Assembly: GCA_001931535.1 (NCBI GenBank)
Contig: CP016211.1
Coordinates: 9,285,703-9,349,702 of the forward strand
From: Minicystis rosea
GTDB taxonomy: Bacteria > Myxococcota_A > Polyangia > Polyangiales > Polyangiaceae
Length of the DNA stretch: 64,000 nt
Reading direction: 5' to 3'
Below the pieces are notes generated by a model. The model ran no database searches. It saw only the letters and a list, made by a program, of their open reading frames with translations, and was not told where the DNA came from. Positions within the stretch are counted from its first letter, which is position 1, and each line of letters opens with the position of its first letter. Positions 53,189-62,213 of the stretch are shown here, in pieces. Position numbers and translations under genes: made by a program.

Positions 53189-54016
53189 TCAGGTGTCGAG
53201 GAAGGGGCTCAGCGAAGGATTCTTCCGGGTGAGCGCGCCGACCGGCTCGGCGGCGAGCACCTTGCCCAGCTCCTCGACGACATCAGCGCGATCGAGCTTC
53301 CGCGCGGCGAAGATCCCCATCGCGGCGAGCGTGGGACGGGCCGCCTTTTCGGTCCGCGGATTGCCGAGCGCCTTCTGCACGTGCTCGATGACCTCGCTCC
53401 ACCGCTTCTCGAACACGCTGACCGCGACGGACGCCACGAGGAGATCGGCCCCCGGCGAAGCCTCGACGCGCTCGCGCGCCGCGGCCAGCTCTCCCTGGTG
53501 AAGCAGCATCAAGATCCGCCATTGCTCCGCCTCGTCGCGGACCTTCCGCGTCGGGCGGACATCGAGCCACCCCGACTCCAGCACGCGTGTGGTGAGGCGC
53601 AGCCCCTCCTTCGCATCGCCTTCGAGGAAGCACGTGATGCCGTACATCAGCACGTGCACGGCGTGAAAGGCCCCGAGCGGCCGAGCCTTCCGGAGGAGCT
53701 CCGCATAAGCGCGGCGCGCGCCGTCGATGTCCGCCGCTTTCAGCCGCGCCGTCGCGGCGAGCCCCTCGCGGCGGATGGCGCCGATCTGAAGCATCGCCTG
53801 TGCACGTGCGAGGAGCCCAGCACGCCACATCACGAAGTACCCGCCGGCGAGGATGACCAGCGACAAGAGCAGCGGCGCCCACCCGCCGGTAACCGCCTGA
53901 ACCAGGAGCGCCACCACCGCCACCAGCATCCCGACCATCATGGATGCCAGACGCAGGCGCCGCGCCTTGTCCTCACGCGCATTCGCCACCGAGAGGTCTT
54001 GCTCCGAGGGGCTCAT
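53189..54016 (-). CDS. Membrane-anchored TPR-like protein
   Basis: 275 aa. From ATG 54016 a short charged segment precedes two closely spaced transmembrane helices (ASMMVGMLVAVVALLVQAV and APLLLSLVILAGGYFVMW). The remaining 190 residues are helical with repeat-like pairs (DGARRAYAELLRKARPLGAF, GDAKEGLRLTTRVLESG, GELAAARERVEASPG, RWSEVIEHVQKALGNPRT) in TPR style, facing the cytoplasm or periplasm. No enzymatic motif. The frame remains open upstream to 54082. Probably a scaffold; partners unknown. Confidence 0.65.
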   Translation of the reverse strand: MSPSEQDLSVANAREDKARRLRLASMMVGMLVAVVALLVQAVTGGWAPLLLSLVILAGGYFVMWRAGLLARAQAMLQIGAIRREGLAATARLKAADIDGARRAYAELLRKARPLGAFHAVHVLMYGITCFLEGDAKEGLRLTTRVLESGWLDVRPTRKVRDEAEQWRILMLLHQGELAAARERVEASPGADLLVASVAVSVFEKRWSEVIEHVQKALGNPRTEKAARPTLAAMGIFAARKLDRADVVEELGKVLAAEPVGALTRKNPSLSPFLDT

Positions 54017-54161
54017 CCATTCCTCATGCTCACGCCGACACGCATGGTCCGGCGCAGTCGCACCAGGCACAGGTGATGTCAAGCAGCGGGCACGGTGACG
54101 TCGATGCGATGGCCTTCGTGACGGGCTACGCCTTTCTCGGACCGCGCGCGTCGAACCACGT

Positions 54162-54185
54162 TTGATGCGCGTCTCTTCGCATCAA
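54162..54185 (-). terminator. Hairpin overlapping the stop of the coiled-coil gene
   Basis: TTGATGCG (54162-54169) pairs perfectly with CGCATCAA (54178-54185) over 8 bp with an 8-base loop. On the minus strand the stem begins at the stop codon of 54182-54508, a compact terminator position. Confidence 0.5.
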
Positions 54186-54508
54186 TCGAGCATGCCTCGG
54201 TTGGACTGGTGCTCGAACTTTCGATAGAGGTAGTCCGCGAACACAGAGGTGACCGGGATGGCTTTGCCGTCCGCGTCGAGCTTGACCCAAAGGTGTTTGG
54301 ACCGCGCCAAGTCCGCCTGCGCCCGCTCGAGCGCCGCCTGTGCCTTCTCGACTTCCGCCTGCGCGGCGGCGAGCCGGTTCTCCAGGATCCGAATCTCAGG
54401 GTCGTAGTCGCCGGCCGCCTTCTGCAGCTCCTTGGCGACGTCATCGTCGACGATACCTCGTCGCTCTTTGTCGTCGCAGTGCACGGTCGCGTTCGCCTTG
54501 TTTGCCAT
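54182..54508 (-). CDS. Small coiled-coil protein
   Basis: 108 aa from ATG 54508 (MANKANAT). The central third (EIRILENRLAAAQAEVEKAQ, AALERAQADLARSK) has perfect heptad periodicity and would form a long coiled coil. A short beta-like C-terminal part with LWVKLDADGKAIPVTSVFAD follows. No signal peptide. The family is not recognised. Longer frames upstream are antisense to the SDR gene region and are rejected. It is possibly a dimeric adaptor; no partner is adjacent. Confidence 0.6.
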   Translation of the reverse strand: MANKANATVHCDDKERRGIVDDDVAKELQKAAGDYDPEIRILENRLAAAQAEVEKAQAALERAQADLARSKHLWVKLDADGKAIPVTSVFADYLYRKFEHQSNRGMLD

Positions 54509-54603
54509 CAGTGCCTCCGAAAGGCCGGATGGTGCAGCGATCGACGGCGACGAGCAAGGCGCACGAGGGTAAATCAGGTCCGCGTCGATCCGGTGGTTCT
54601 CGA

Positions 54604-55584
54604 TCACACCTTCAGCAGCCGCTCGCTCAGCGCCCAGAGACGCTGCGCGGCCTCCGGATCGATGGAGCTCGACGCGACGTCGGCGGGGATGCTGTCCGCG
54701 GTGAGAGGCCTCGCCTCGTCGTCGAGCGGCGAGACGTCGTTGTCCTTCAGATAGACACCGCCGATCTCGGCGAGCAGCGGGCTCGTCGCCGCGAACACGA
54801 TCGTGCTCGCGCCTTGCGGCAGCGTCTTCTTGCCGCGCGCAGGATCGATGATCGGCGCACCGGCTGCGTCGATCAGCCCCATGCGCTGCAGCCCGTCCGC
54901 CCCCGCCGAGCCGTTCAAGGTCGTTCCGACGACGACGCCGGGATGCACCGCGTAGCCGCGAATCCCGTCCTTCGCAAAGCGGTGATCCAACTCGACGGCG
55001 AACAGCACGTTGGCCTTCTTGGACTGCGCGTACGCGCGCGAAGAATCGTAGCCGGTGGAGAAGTTCGGATCGTCCCACTGAATCTGGCCGAAGCGCTGCG
55101 CACCGGACGACACGTTGACGACGCGCGCACCATGCGCCGCGCGCAGCGCGGGCAAGAGACCGAGCGTGAGCTGGAAATGGCCGAGATGGTTGGTGGCAAA
55201 CTGCGCTTCATAGCCGCGCGCGTCCTGAACCCGCGTCTTGGAAGGAAGAGCAGCAGCGTTGTTGACGAGGATGTGGAGTGGACGCTGCGTGTCGAGCCAC
55301 CTCGTCGTGAAGGCATCGATCGACTTCGGGTCGAGGAGATCCAGTTGGCCGACCTCGACGCGTTGGATGCCGGCGACCGCGCGCGCCGCGCGCTCCGGAT
55401 CGCGCGCGCCGACGGTGACGAACGCGCCGGCCTTGGCGAGCGCGCGCGTCACCTCGAGACCGAGCCCGGCGTGCCCGCCGGTGACGACGACGTTCTTGCC
55501 GGCGAGATCGATGCCCGCGAGGACGTCGTCCGTGGTCGAGGCTGCAGTGAATCCGCTGGTGATGGAGTGCTGCTTGTGGTGCAT
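54604..55584 (-). CDS. Short-chain dehydrogenase/reductase (retinol dehydrogenase/oxidoreductase-like)
   Basis: 326 aa, the longer SDR type seen in WWOX- and retinol-dehydrogenase-like proteins. VVVTGGHAGLGLEVTRALAK is the coenzyme loop (TGGxxGLG), followed by NNAA, catalytic Ser in NVSSGAQ and YAQSK. A C-terminal extension (PLDDEARPLTADSIPADVAS ...) is typical of this bacterial subgroup. ATG 55584 (MHHKQHS) is chosen; the longer frame overlaps the divergent AraC gene. The AraC regulator lies divergent across 109 bp and probably controls it. Confidence 0.88.
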   Translation of the reverse strand: MHHKQHSITSGFTAASTTDDVLAGIDLAGKNVVVTGGHAGLGLEVTRALAKAGAFVTVGARDPERAARAVAGIQRVEVGQLDLLDPKSIDAFTTRWLDTQRPLHILVNNAAALPSKTRVQDARGYEAQFATNHLGHFQLTLGLLPALRAAHGARVVNVSSGAQRFGQIQWDDPNFSTGYDSSRAYAQSKKANVLFAVELDHRFAKDGIRGYAVHPGVVVGTTLNGSAGADGLQRMGLIDAAGAPIIDPARGKKTLPQGASTIVFAATSPLLAEIGGVYLKDNDVSPLDDEARPLTADSIPADVASSSIDPEAAQRLWALSERLLKV

Positions 55585-55693
55585 GCCACCGTTCGTAAGC
55601 CCCCCGAGGCTCACCGATTGGAAGGACCGGACATTTTCACGCTGGCTCCGTCGGTGGCTTGTGCGACGCGCCCGGACGCGCGAGAACGATGAG

Positions 55694-56482
55694 GTGCCGC
55701 AAACGATCGAGCCTGTCTCGAGCCTCCCCCTCTCCCGCTTCGTCGAGAGCGTTCGCGCCGTCGCGCCCATCGGTGGTCGCGCACGTCGCGTCGATCGGCT
55801 CCCCGACGGCAGAACGAGCCTCGTCGTCCGCGTCATCGAGGAAGGTCACCGCGGCGACGTGACCGTCGTGGGGCCGCGAACCCGGGCATTGCTCAAGGAC
55901 GCGAGCGGCTTCGTGCAGGCCGTGAGGATCCAGTTCAAGCCGGGCTGGTCGACACCGCTGCTCGGCGTTGCCGCGAACGAGCTGACCGACGAATTCGTCA
56001 TGCTCGAAGACCTCTGGGGCCGCCCGGGCCGCGATCTCGTGCTCGAGCTCCTCGGCGCGAAGAGTGTGCCGGAGATGCTCCATCGGCTCGCGCGCGCGTT
56101 CGCCGACCGTGTCCGCAAGACGTTCGAGCCCACCTCGGCGCCGCTCGCGCGCCGCGCGGTCAGCTTGATGGAAGCCGAAGAGGTCCGGATCGAAAGCGTG
56201 GCGGCTCGGCTCGGTGTCACGGCTCGGCACCTCCGCCGCGCGTTCGCGGAGAACATCGGCATCGGACCGAAACACTTCGCGCGATCCGCTCGCCTCCAGC
56301 GCGCGGTGCGGATGGCGGCGACCGCGGGTGACTGGGCGCGCGTCGCCATGGACGCGGGCTACTACGATCAAGCCCATCTCATCACCGACTTCCGCGACCT
56401 CGTCGGGCTCACCCCCGACGCGTTCTCGAAGCGAGCGAGGGACTTGGATCCGCCGGTCCCACGCGTGTCGCTGCCGGCGTGA
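55694..56482 (+). CDS. AraC-family transcriptional regulator
   Basis: 262 aa from GTG 55694. The DNA-binding domain at the C-terminus has RIESVAARLGVTARHLRRAF followed by AENIGIGPKHFAR and the second helix-turn-helix WARVAMDAGYYDQAHLITDF with RDLVGLTPDAF. Tyr-Tyr-Asp-Gln-Ala-His is the usual recognition segment of this group. The N-terminal 130 residues are the effector domain of the DUF6597-like type. It is divergent from the SDR gene at 54604-55584. The start is uncertain because upstream frame remains open. Confidence 0.87.
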   Translation: MPQTIEPVSSLPLSRFVESVRAVAPIGGRARRVDRLPDGRTSLVVRVIEEGHRGDVTVVGPRTRALLKDASGFVQAVRIQFKPGWSTPLLGVAANELTDEFVMLEDLWGRPGRDLVLELLGAKSVPEMLHRLARAFADRVRKTFEPTSAPLARRAVSLMEAEEVRIESVAARLGVTARHLRRAFAENIGIGPKHFARSARLQRAVRMAATAGDWARVAMDAGYYDQAHLITDFRDLVGLTPDAFSKRARDLDPPVPRVSLPA

Positions 56483-56513
56483 GTGCCCGCGAGCCAACCT
56501 TGCTGAGATGACG

Positions 56514-58025
56514 TCAGGGCTTGGCGGCCGGTCGGCTCACCACGACGGTGATCGTGTTCGAGCTCGCCGCGCCATTCTCGTACCGGACTCGATAGGTCCC
56601 TGGGGCCTTGATGAATACCCCCACGTTCTCGGCGCTCTTCCAGACGGCATTGGGATGGAGGGAGGTCATCCCGTTGGTGGGGAGCATCCGCCGGTCGTGC
56701 GGCACATCATTGATGAAGATCCGCCCGGAGATCGACCGGAAGAAGTCTTGGACCTCGTCGCTGACGTTCTCGACGTAGAGCATCACCTCCATCGGCGCGC
56801 CGAGCTCTGCGCTCTTCGGCCCCTCCAACGAGAAGCGCACGCCGCCCGAAGGAGCACCCCAGTCGCCGGTGAGCACCTTCAAAGCAAGCTGCGCTCTCCG
56901 GCGAAGGTCCTCCTCGTTCTCCTTCGTGAGGTTGTATTTCCCCACGGCCAATGCCTTCTCCGCGAGCTTGCGAATCGCTCCGGCCGCAGGCGCATAGCGC
57001 ATCGCCGCGAGGCTCGTTGCGTAATCGACTTTGGAATGGGGATTGTCGGTCGCCTCCAAGGCCGCGAGCACGGCGGGCGCCGCGGGCGCATGACGAAGGC
57101 GGGTGATTGCGCGAATGATCTTGGTGCGTGTATCGCCGCTCTCGGCCAAGCCGAGGGCGGTCAGGAGCGGCGGCCCGAGCGCATGGGAGGCGAGGTTCTC
57201 GGCAGCCTGGGCCGCATAGCCGCGTGCGCCATCCGGCGTGGCCTTGTCGCTGAGCAGAGCGGTGATGGTGGATACGCTGCTCTGCCCCGGAAAGTACGAG
57301 AGGGCAGAGATGGCAAACGACTGCGCGTCACCGCTCCCCTCGAGCGCCGCCCGGCGAAACACGCTGCCCGCTGGGATGCCGAGCACGATCAGCGAATAGG
57401 CCGCTTCGTCCTTCGATGCGCGATCAGGGCAGTGGGCGCTGACGAGACGCAGCGCCGCGGCCTCGGCCACATCGAAGCGGCCTTGAAAGATGCGCTCGTC
57501 CTCCGGCCAACCGCCGTTGACGATGGAGGGCGTCGAGAGGCCCATGGCGCGGATCGCTTCGGGGATCGTGCGCTCGGTGGACACCGTGATCGTCGTGACC
57601 TCGTGATTGGCCAGGATGCCATCCCAGTAGTTGGGACGGCGCCTGCTCGGATCGGGTTTGCGGATACCGATCCAATCACGGGGCAGAAACCAAATCCGGA
57701 ATACGTCGGCGCCGCTTCGGCCCTCGACATGGAAGCCTGCGGCGCTCTCGCTGATCCACTCATCGGGCACCACGCCGCGCGCGGCGTGTGTGATGGCCCA
57801 ACCAGGAGGCAGCACGGCCACGAGCCGCCTCACCCAGGCGGATTCAGCGGGCGTGAGACCGGCCGGCACGGACGCGCTGCTCGGGAGAGGGGGCATGGCA
57901 GAGACCTCGGGAGGCGCCGCCGCGCGAGCCCCTACAGCGCCGTCGCTCGTGGCGTCGCCACAAGCCGCGAGCATCGTGACCGCGGCCGCGACCATCACGG
58001 CTGCGCGGAGCTGCGAGGGCATCAT
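56514..58025 (-). CDS. Lipoprotein with HEAT-like repeats
   Basis: 503 aa. Signal and lipobox MLAACG (Cys22) lead into an Ala/Pro/Ser-rich tether. The central region (about 200-350) contains HEAT-like helical pairs: DAQSFAISALSYFPGQSSVS, ARGYAAQAAENLASHALGPP, DTRTKIIRAITRLRHAPAAP and KVDYATSLAAMRYAPAAGAI. The C-terminal 130 residues are beta-rich (LGAPMEVMLYVENVSDEVQD, GTYRVRYENGA), like an immunoglobulin-type domain. No catalytic motif. Expected on the outer or inner membrane facing the periplasm as a scaffold. Confidence 0.7.
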   Translation of the reverse strand: MMPSQLRAAVMVAAAVTMLAACGDATSDGAVGARAAAPPEVSAMPPLPSSASVPAGLTPAESAWVRRLVAVLPPGWAITHAARGVVPDEWISESAAGFHVEGRSGADVFRIWFLPRDWIGIRKPDPSRRRPNYWDGILANHEVTTITVSTERTIPEAIRAMGLSTPSIVNGGWPEDERIFQGRFDVAEAAALRLVSAHCPDRASKDEAAYSLIVLGIPAGSVFRRAALEGSGDAQSFAISALSYFPGQSSVSTITALLSDKATPDGARGYAAQAAENLASHALGPPLLTALGLAESGDTRTKIIRAITRLRHAPAAPAVLAALEATDNPHSKVDYATSLAAMRYAPAAGAIRKLAEKALAVGKYNLTKENEEDLRRRAQLALKVLTGDWGAPSGGVRFSLEGPKSAELGAPMEVMLYVENVSDEVQDFFRSISGRIFINDVPHDRRMLPTNGMTSLHPNAVWKSAENVGVFIKAPGTYRVRYENGAASSNTITVVVSRPAAKP

Positions 58026-58210
58026 GGGCGCCAGTCTACGCCGCTGAGAGGCGGGCGTCGCGCTCCCGCCCGCAGCGAAACCGCCAACGAGCAGAACCTC
58101 GACCGGCCCGAGGCGCTGCTCGCGCGTGGAGGCTCCTGATGCCGATTCCGATCCCGCTCACCGAGCGAAGGCGGCTGTCACATCCGGGCCTCTCGCGGGC
58201 ACATGGCGGC

Positions 58211-58636
58211 ATGAGCCTCCGCTCGAGCCCCGTCATCAAGGCCCTCGCGCTCCTCGCCATTTCCCCGATCGGGCTGCTCTCGGCTTGCCGCGAGCCGGCG
58301 CCGAGCCCGGGCGCTCCGCCGGCTGCGTTGGCCGCCACCTCGATCGCGCCGGCCTCGCCGGCTCCCTCGGCCGCGGTCATCGAGGACATGCGGGGCAAGC
58401 GTCCGGTCGACCCCGCGCACCAGCGCTGCGCCGCCGATGGAGACTGCGACGCGGTCCTCGCCGATTGCAGCAACCTCCGCTGCATCGGCGTCCGCAGGGA
58501 GCACGCCCCGCGCTACTCGGGCCTCGACTGCAAAGGCTACACGGGGGTGGTGGGGAACTACGATTGTCAGCCGCGCTTCCACATCGAGGCGCCGCGGTGC
58601 GAGGCGGGGAAGTGCGTCTCGCGTCGCATCGAGTGA
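58211..58636 (+). CDS. Small Cys-rich lipoprotein
   Basis: 141 aa from ATG 58211 (MSLRSS); ATG 58139 would add 24 non-signal residues. Lipobox GLLSAC, then an Ala/Pro/Ser tether. The C-terminal domain has seven cysteines in the pattern RCAADGDC ... DCSNLRC ... DCKG ... DC ... RCEAGKCV, expected to form disulfides; the CxxDxDC element recurs in myxobacterial secreted proteins. No function is recognised. The gap before the next gene shows nothing. Confidence 0.65.
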   Translation: MSLRSSPVIKALALLAISPIGLLSACREPAPSPGAPPAALAATSIAPASPAPSAAVIEDMRGKRPVDPAHQRCAADGDCDAVLADCSNLRCIGVRREHAPRYSGLDCKGYTGVVGNYDCQPRFHIEAPRCEAGKCVSRRIE

Positions 58637-58834
58637 TAGGACGGCGTCGGCCTCGTCGCATCGCGTATCGCAGTGGCCGGGCCATCGCGCCGTGACACGG
58701 CCGAGCAGCCGACACCGCATCTCGGCGCATGCTCGCGGCCCCATGCTTGCTCGATGGGGCACAGGTCTCATATTCCGCGCCCCGATTCATCCAACGGTCG
58801 TGTCCGTTCTCGATGGGTCGGCTGGGGGATCATC

Positions 58835-59311
58835 ATGGCCGACAAGCAAGCTCGCCCGCCGCTTCCGCCCTTCACCCGCGAGACCGCCGTCCAGAAGGTG
58901 CGAATGGCCGAGGACGCCTGGAACACGCGCAATCCCGCGCTCGTGGCACCGGCATACACGCTCGACAGCTTTTGGCGCAATCGCGCCGAGTTCCTTCACG
59001 GCCGTGACGAGATCATCGCCTTCCTCACCCGCAAGTGGAACAAGGAGCTCGACTATCGCCTCATCAAAGAGCTCTGGTCCTTCGACGGCGCCCACATCGC
59101 GGTGCGCTTCGCCTACGAATGGCACGACGACAGCGGCAATTGGTATCGATCCTACGGCAACGAGAACTGGCAATTCGACGATCACGGCTTGATGGCCAAA
59201 CGATACGCCAGCATCAACGACCTTCCGATCCCGGAGGCCGACCGCAAATACCGTTGGCCGCTGGGCCGAAGGCCCGATGAGCACCCGGGGCTCGGCGACC
59301 TCGGGCTGTGA
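58835..59311 (+). CDS. DUF1348 (NTF2-like) protein
   Basis: 158 aa. The near-complete signature of DUF1348 is present: RMAEDAWNTRNPALVAPAYT, then DSFWRNRAEFLHGRDEIIAF, FLTRKWNKELDYRLIKELW and FAYEWHDDSGNWYRSYGNEN. The fold is a cystatin-like cone. Members appear in stress contexts but lack a defined reaction. GGGGGA upstream fits ATG 58835. It stands alone, with the TPR/zinc-finger gene 94 bp downstream. Confidence 0.9.
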   Translation: MADKQARPPLPPFTRETAVQKVRMAEDAWNTRNPALVAPAYTLDSFWRNRAEFLHGRDEIIAFLTRKWNKELDYRLIKELWSFDGAHIAVRFAYEWHDDSGNWYRSYGNENWQFDDHGLMAKRYASINDLPIPEADRKYRWPLGRRPDEHPGLGDLGL

Positions 59312-59404
59312 GGGCGCGGGCGCTTTCGAGGGCGCGCGCTTCGCCTCCGAGCAGCAAAGCGCCACCGAGAATGGTAGTCTCGCGCCGTTTCCTCGACCGA
59401 AACC

Positions 59405-60862
59405 ATGAGCGAGAACGACGAAGAGAAGAACGATCTCGGCGCGCGCATCGATCGCCTCGAAGCGCTCGTCGATCGCGAGGGCCGCGAGGATCTCGCGGGC
59501 GAGCTCGGTGCCCTGCTCGTGCGCGAGGGCAAGATGCTCGAAGACGAGGGAGATCTCGACGCCGCCGAGAACCGCTACGACTGCGCCCTCTCGCGCCTCG
59601 ACGGCTTCGACGCCGAGCGCCCGCTCGATGTGGCGGGCGCCTTCGCCGGCCGGGCGCGTCTCCGCAGCGCGCGGGACGAGACCAGCAAAGCCATCGACGA
59701 CTTCCGTCAGGCCGACGTGCTGTACGAGGGCGCGCTCTTCGACGATCCCCACGCCGCCTCCGAGGACATCGGCGCATGGATCGACATGCTGAGCCGCCTC
59801 GGTTACGCGCACTTCCGGCTCGGCCACTACGACGCGGCGCTGGAGGTGTACGACGCGGCCTTCGTCCTCCACGCGCGCTTGCCCGTGGGCTCTCTGCCGG
59901 AGCTCCTCGGGAGGCTCCACCTCAGCACCGGCAACGCCTACTGGCTTTCGCGGCGATTCGCGGAGGCGCTCGCCTCGTACGATCGCGCCATCCCCGTGCT
60001 CGAGCCCGTCGCCGCCACGACGCCGCGCTACGAGCGCACGCTGGCCAACGCGCTCATGGGTCGCGCCAACGCGCTCGAGAAGCTCGATCGCAGGGACGAG
60101 TCGCTCGCGGCGAACGATCGCGCCGTCTCGCTGTTGCGCCGGGCGGCGCGCGCCGATCAGGGCGCCGCGGTCGACCTCGGCCGCGCCCTCGGCAATGCGA
60201 TGCTCGCCGAGAAGAGGGCTGGGCGTCACGACGCCGCGCTCCGCCGCGCCGACGAGTCACTCGCCGTGCAGCGCGAGCTCCTCGACGAAGAGGGCCTGCC
60301 GCTTCATCCGGGCGAGCTGGCCCTCGCGCAGTACCAGCACGCATCGCTGCTCGCCACGATGGGCAACACCGACGGCGCGCTCCGCGAGCTGGAGGTGGCG
60401 ATTCCGGTGCTCGAAGCCCACGTCGCGCGCACCAGCGACGCGCAGCTCGACGCGCACCTCCGCGCCGCCAAGGAAGAGCGCAAGCGGCTCATGCTCCCCG
60501 AAGACCGGCGCGCGCGGCAAGAGGCGCGCGCCCGCGGCGCTCACGTCTGCGCCTTCTGCCCCAAGACGCAGCGCGAGGTCCGCAAGCTGATCGCCGGCCC
60601 CGATCGATCCATCTGCAACGAGTGCATCGGCCTCGCGCTCGACATCTTGGAGGAGGACTGCCCGCAGGGGCCCGACGGGGAGCGCGTCGGTGATCTCCGT
60701 GGCGGCGCCACGTGCAACTTCTGCGACACGACCGAGGCACGTCACTTCGTGAGCGGCTGCCCGTGTGAAGGCGAGCCCACGAGCGTGATTTGCGACGTCT
60801 GCATCGACATGTGCTTCGAGCTCGTCATCGAAGAGAGCAAGAAGCAGCCACCAGGCGACTGA
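59405..60862 (+). CDS. TPR protein with two C-terminal ClpX-type zinc fingers
   Basis: 485 aa, cytoplasmic. Residues 25-345 form TPR helices (e.g. AWIDMLSRLGYAHFRLGHYD, AALEVYDAAF; LHLSTGNAYWLSRRFAEALA, SYDRAIPVLE). Residues 382-415 match the ClpX zinc-binding domain: CAFC (382, 385), KLIAGPD, CNEC (404, 407) and IGLALDILEE. A second, looser copy occupies 437-475, with CNFC (437, 440), extra CPC and CDVC (463, 466), then FELVIEE. In ClpX this finger dimerises and binds substrates and adaptors such as SspB. No AAA+ module is present, so this may be an adaptor or a decoy for ClpX partners. Confidence 0.85.
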   Translation: MSENDEEKNDLGARIDRLEALVDREGREDLAGELGALLVREGKMLEDEGDLDAAENRYDCALSRLDGFDAERPLDVAGAFAGRARLRSARDETSKAIDDFRQADVLYEGALFDDPHAASEDIGAWIDMLSRLGYAHFRLGHYDAALEVYDAAFVLHARLPVGSLPELLGRLHLSTGNAYWLSRRFAEALASYDRAIPVLEPVAATTPRYERTLANALMGRANALEKLDRRDESLAANDRAVSLLRRAARADQGAAVDLGRALGNAMLAEKRAGRHDAALRRADESLAVQRELLDEEGLPLHPGELALAQYQHASLLATMGNTDGALRELEVAIPVLEAHVARTSDAQLDAHLRAAKEERKRLMLPEDRRARQEARARGAHVCAFCPKTQREVRKLIAGPDRSICNECIGLALDILEEDCPQGPDGERVGDLRGGATCNFCDTTEARHFVSGCPCEGEPTSVICDVCIDMCFELVIEESKKQPPGD

Positions 60863-60901
60863 CCGACGCGGGCTCGAGCGGCCGCAAACCGAGGTCGATC
60901 G

Positions 60902-61375
60902 TCATGCTCCGACGGGAGGATGGAGAATGATCGGGACGCCTCTCGCCCCGCAAGAGACGGCGAGGAACCGCACCACGTCCTTCCCCTCGTTTCGGCCGTG
61001 ATGCCATTTCGTTTGCGTTTGCAGGAAGGCCTGGCCGGCGCCGAACTCCCGGGGCGGCCCCTCGGCGAACACCACGGTGAGCGTCCCTTCGAGCACGTAA
61101 ATGTAGGTGGGCACGGGGTGCGTCATCCACGCCGTCGAGGCGCCGGGCGCGATCGTCAGGATGGATGACGAGATCTCCGGCGTGGGCGTGGAGAGATAGG
61201 AGAGCGGCTCTCCAGCGATGGTGGTGGAGTCCCTCGATACGGTGGAGAGCCTCGTTTTCGCGTGCGCCGACGTCTTGGTCCTTCGAGCCACGGGTGCCCC
61301 TTTCGCGATTCGTGGATGCGTGCCTCGCCGCACCGGCGGAGCGGATCTCTGCGGATGCCTGACCGACTGCATGGC
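60902..61375 (-). CDS. Cupin-domain protein
   Basis: About 157 aa from ATG 61375; the start is uncertain because the coding signal only becomes clear near TTIAGEPLSYLSTPTPEISS. The cupin beta-barrel shows TIAPGASTAWMTHPVPTYIY and VLEGTLTVVFAEG (motif 1) and FGAGQAFLQTQTKWHHGRNE (motif 2 region). The usual metal His/Glu set is only partly conserved (His in MTHP, His-His in WHHG). It converges on the TPR/zinc-finger gene. Enzymatic or sensing role unknown. Confidence 0.7.
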   Translation of the reverse strand, partial: AMQSVRHPQRSAPPVRRGTHPRIAKGAPVARRTKTSAHAKTRLSTVSRDSTTIAGEPLSYLSTPTPEISSSILTIAPGASTAWMTHPVPTYIYVLEGTLTVVFAEGPPREFGAGQAFLQTQTKWHHGRNEGKDVVRFLAVSCGARGVPIILHPPVGA

Positions 61376-62213
61376 TCGCTCCAAGGTGCTCCTGGAGCCA
61401 CGAACGCCCTCCTGCAAGGGTCGAGGGTTGGAACGCAGTCTCACCACATGCCCCTTGGCCACAGCAGGCTTGGCGCCGGCACACGAGGCAGAGCCGTCGT
61501 GGCGTATGCGCTCGGGGCTTCGCGAACCGCGCTCGATGGAGTGCCCCGCGGAGGCAGCGTGGCGGTCACACGCCCGCTGTCGCAAGGTGGTTGAATCCTA
61601 CGTCGACATGCTTGCTTCGTAGAGGTGAGTCGCCCGCATCGAGCTCGGTGAGGAAGGCGTCATTGGCGCCCGCGCTCGTGAGGAGCTCTCCAAAGTCGAT
61701 ACGTTGCATGCGACGGTGAGGTTGCTCCATCGGAAGCGACGCCGACAGCCGAGCGGTGCGCTCATGATCGTCGGTCCAGTGAGCGGCGAAGCCGCTTCGA
61801 TAGGAGCGCATCGCATCCGTCTTCGCGCGCGCTCCGTCCGTGAAGGGAGCGCGCGCGGTGCGCGGGACGGAGCGCGAGATGGCGTTCGCCCGCAGCGCAC
61901 GTCGCGAACGCGCCGAGCAGATCATACTCGCCCGATCTCCAAAGAGCGGTGTCCTCGCGCTCGCTCTTCTTCCGCGTCGCAATCGTCATGCGCTCCAACA
62001 CGTTCGCGACTCTCCGCGCGGCGCGCCGCGAAGAGGCCTTTGAACGAGAGGCGATGAGCGCAACATCCCGTGTTGTCACAACTGTCACCGACCCGCGGCG
62101 TGGCACGGCCGGTCGGTCCGAACCCTGCTTAGGCTCCGGGGAGCCACGCGGCGAAGAGCGTGTCGCTCGGAGCTCGTGGCCAACGACACGATATCAACCA
62201 AGGGAATGATTCA
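61376..62213. other. 838-bp region without an intact gene
   Basis: Apart from the SBBP remnant at 61605-61703, no convincing coding region, RNA gene or repeat was seen. The open frames present on both strands are Arg/Ser/Ala-rich and lack ribosome sites. The last 60 bp contain the probable promoter and the AGGGA ribosome site of the gene at 62214. Confidence 0.5.
61605..61703 (-). pseudogene. SBBP beta-propeller repeat remnant
   Basis: The minus strand encodes RIDFGELLTSAGANDAFLTE then LDAGDSPLRSKHV, matching one SBBP-type blade (xDFGxxxLTSAGxxDxFLxKLDAxGxxLWSKxF). No signal, no further complete repeats and no start support a functional gene. It is the second such fragment in the window (first at 12392-12472), pointing to decayed propeller lipoprotein genes. 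Confidence 0.55.
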
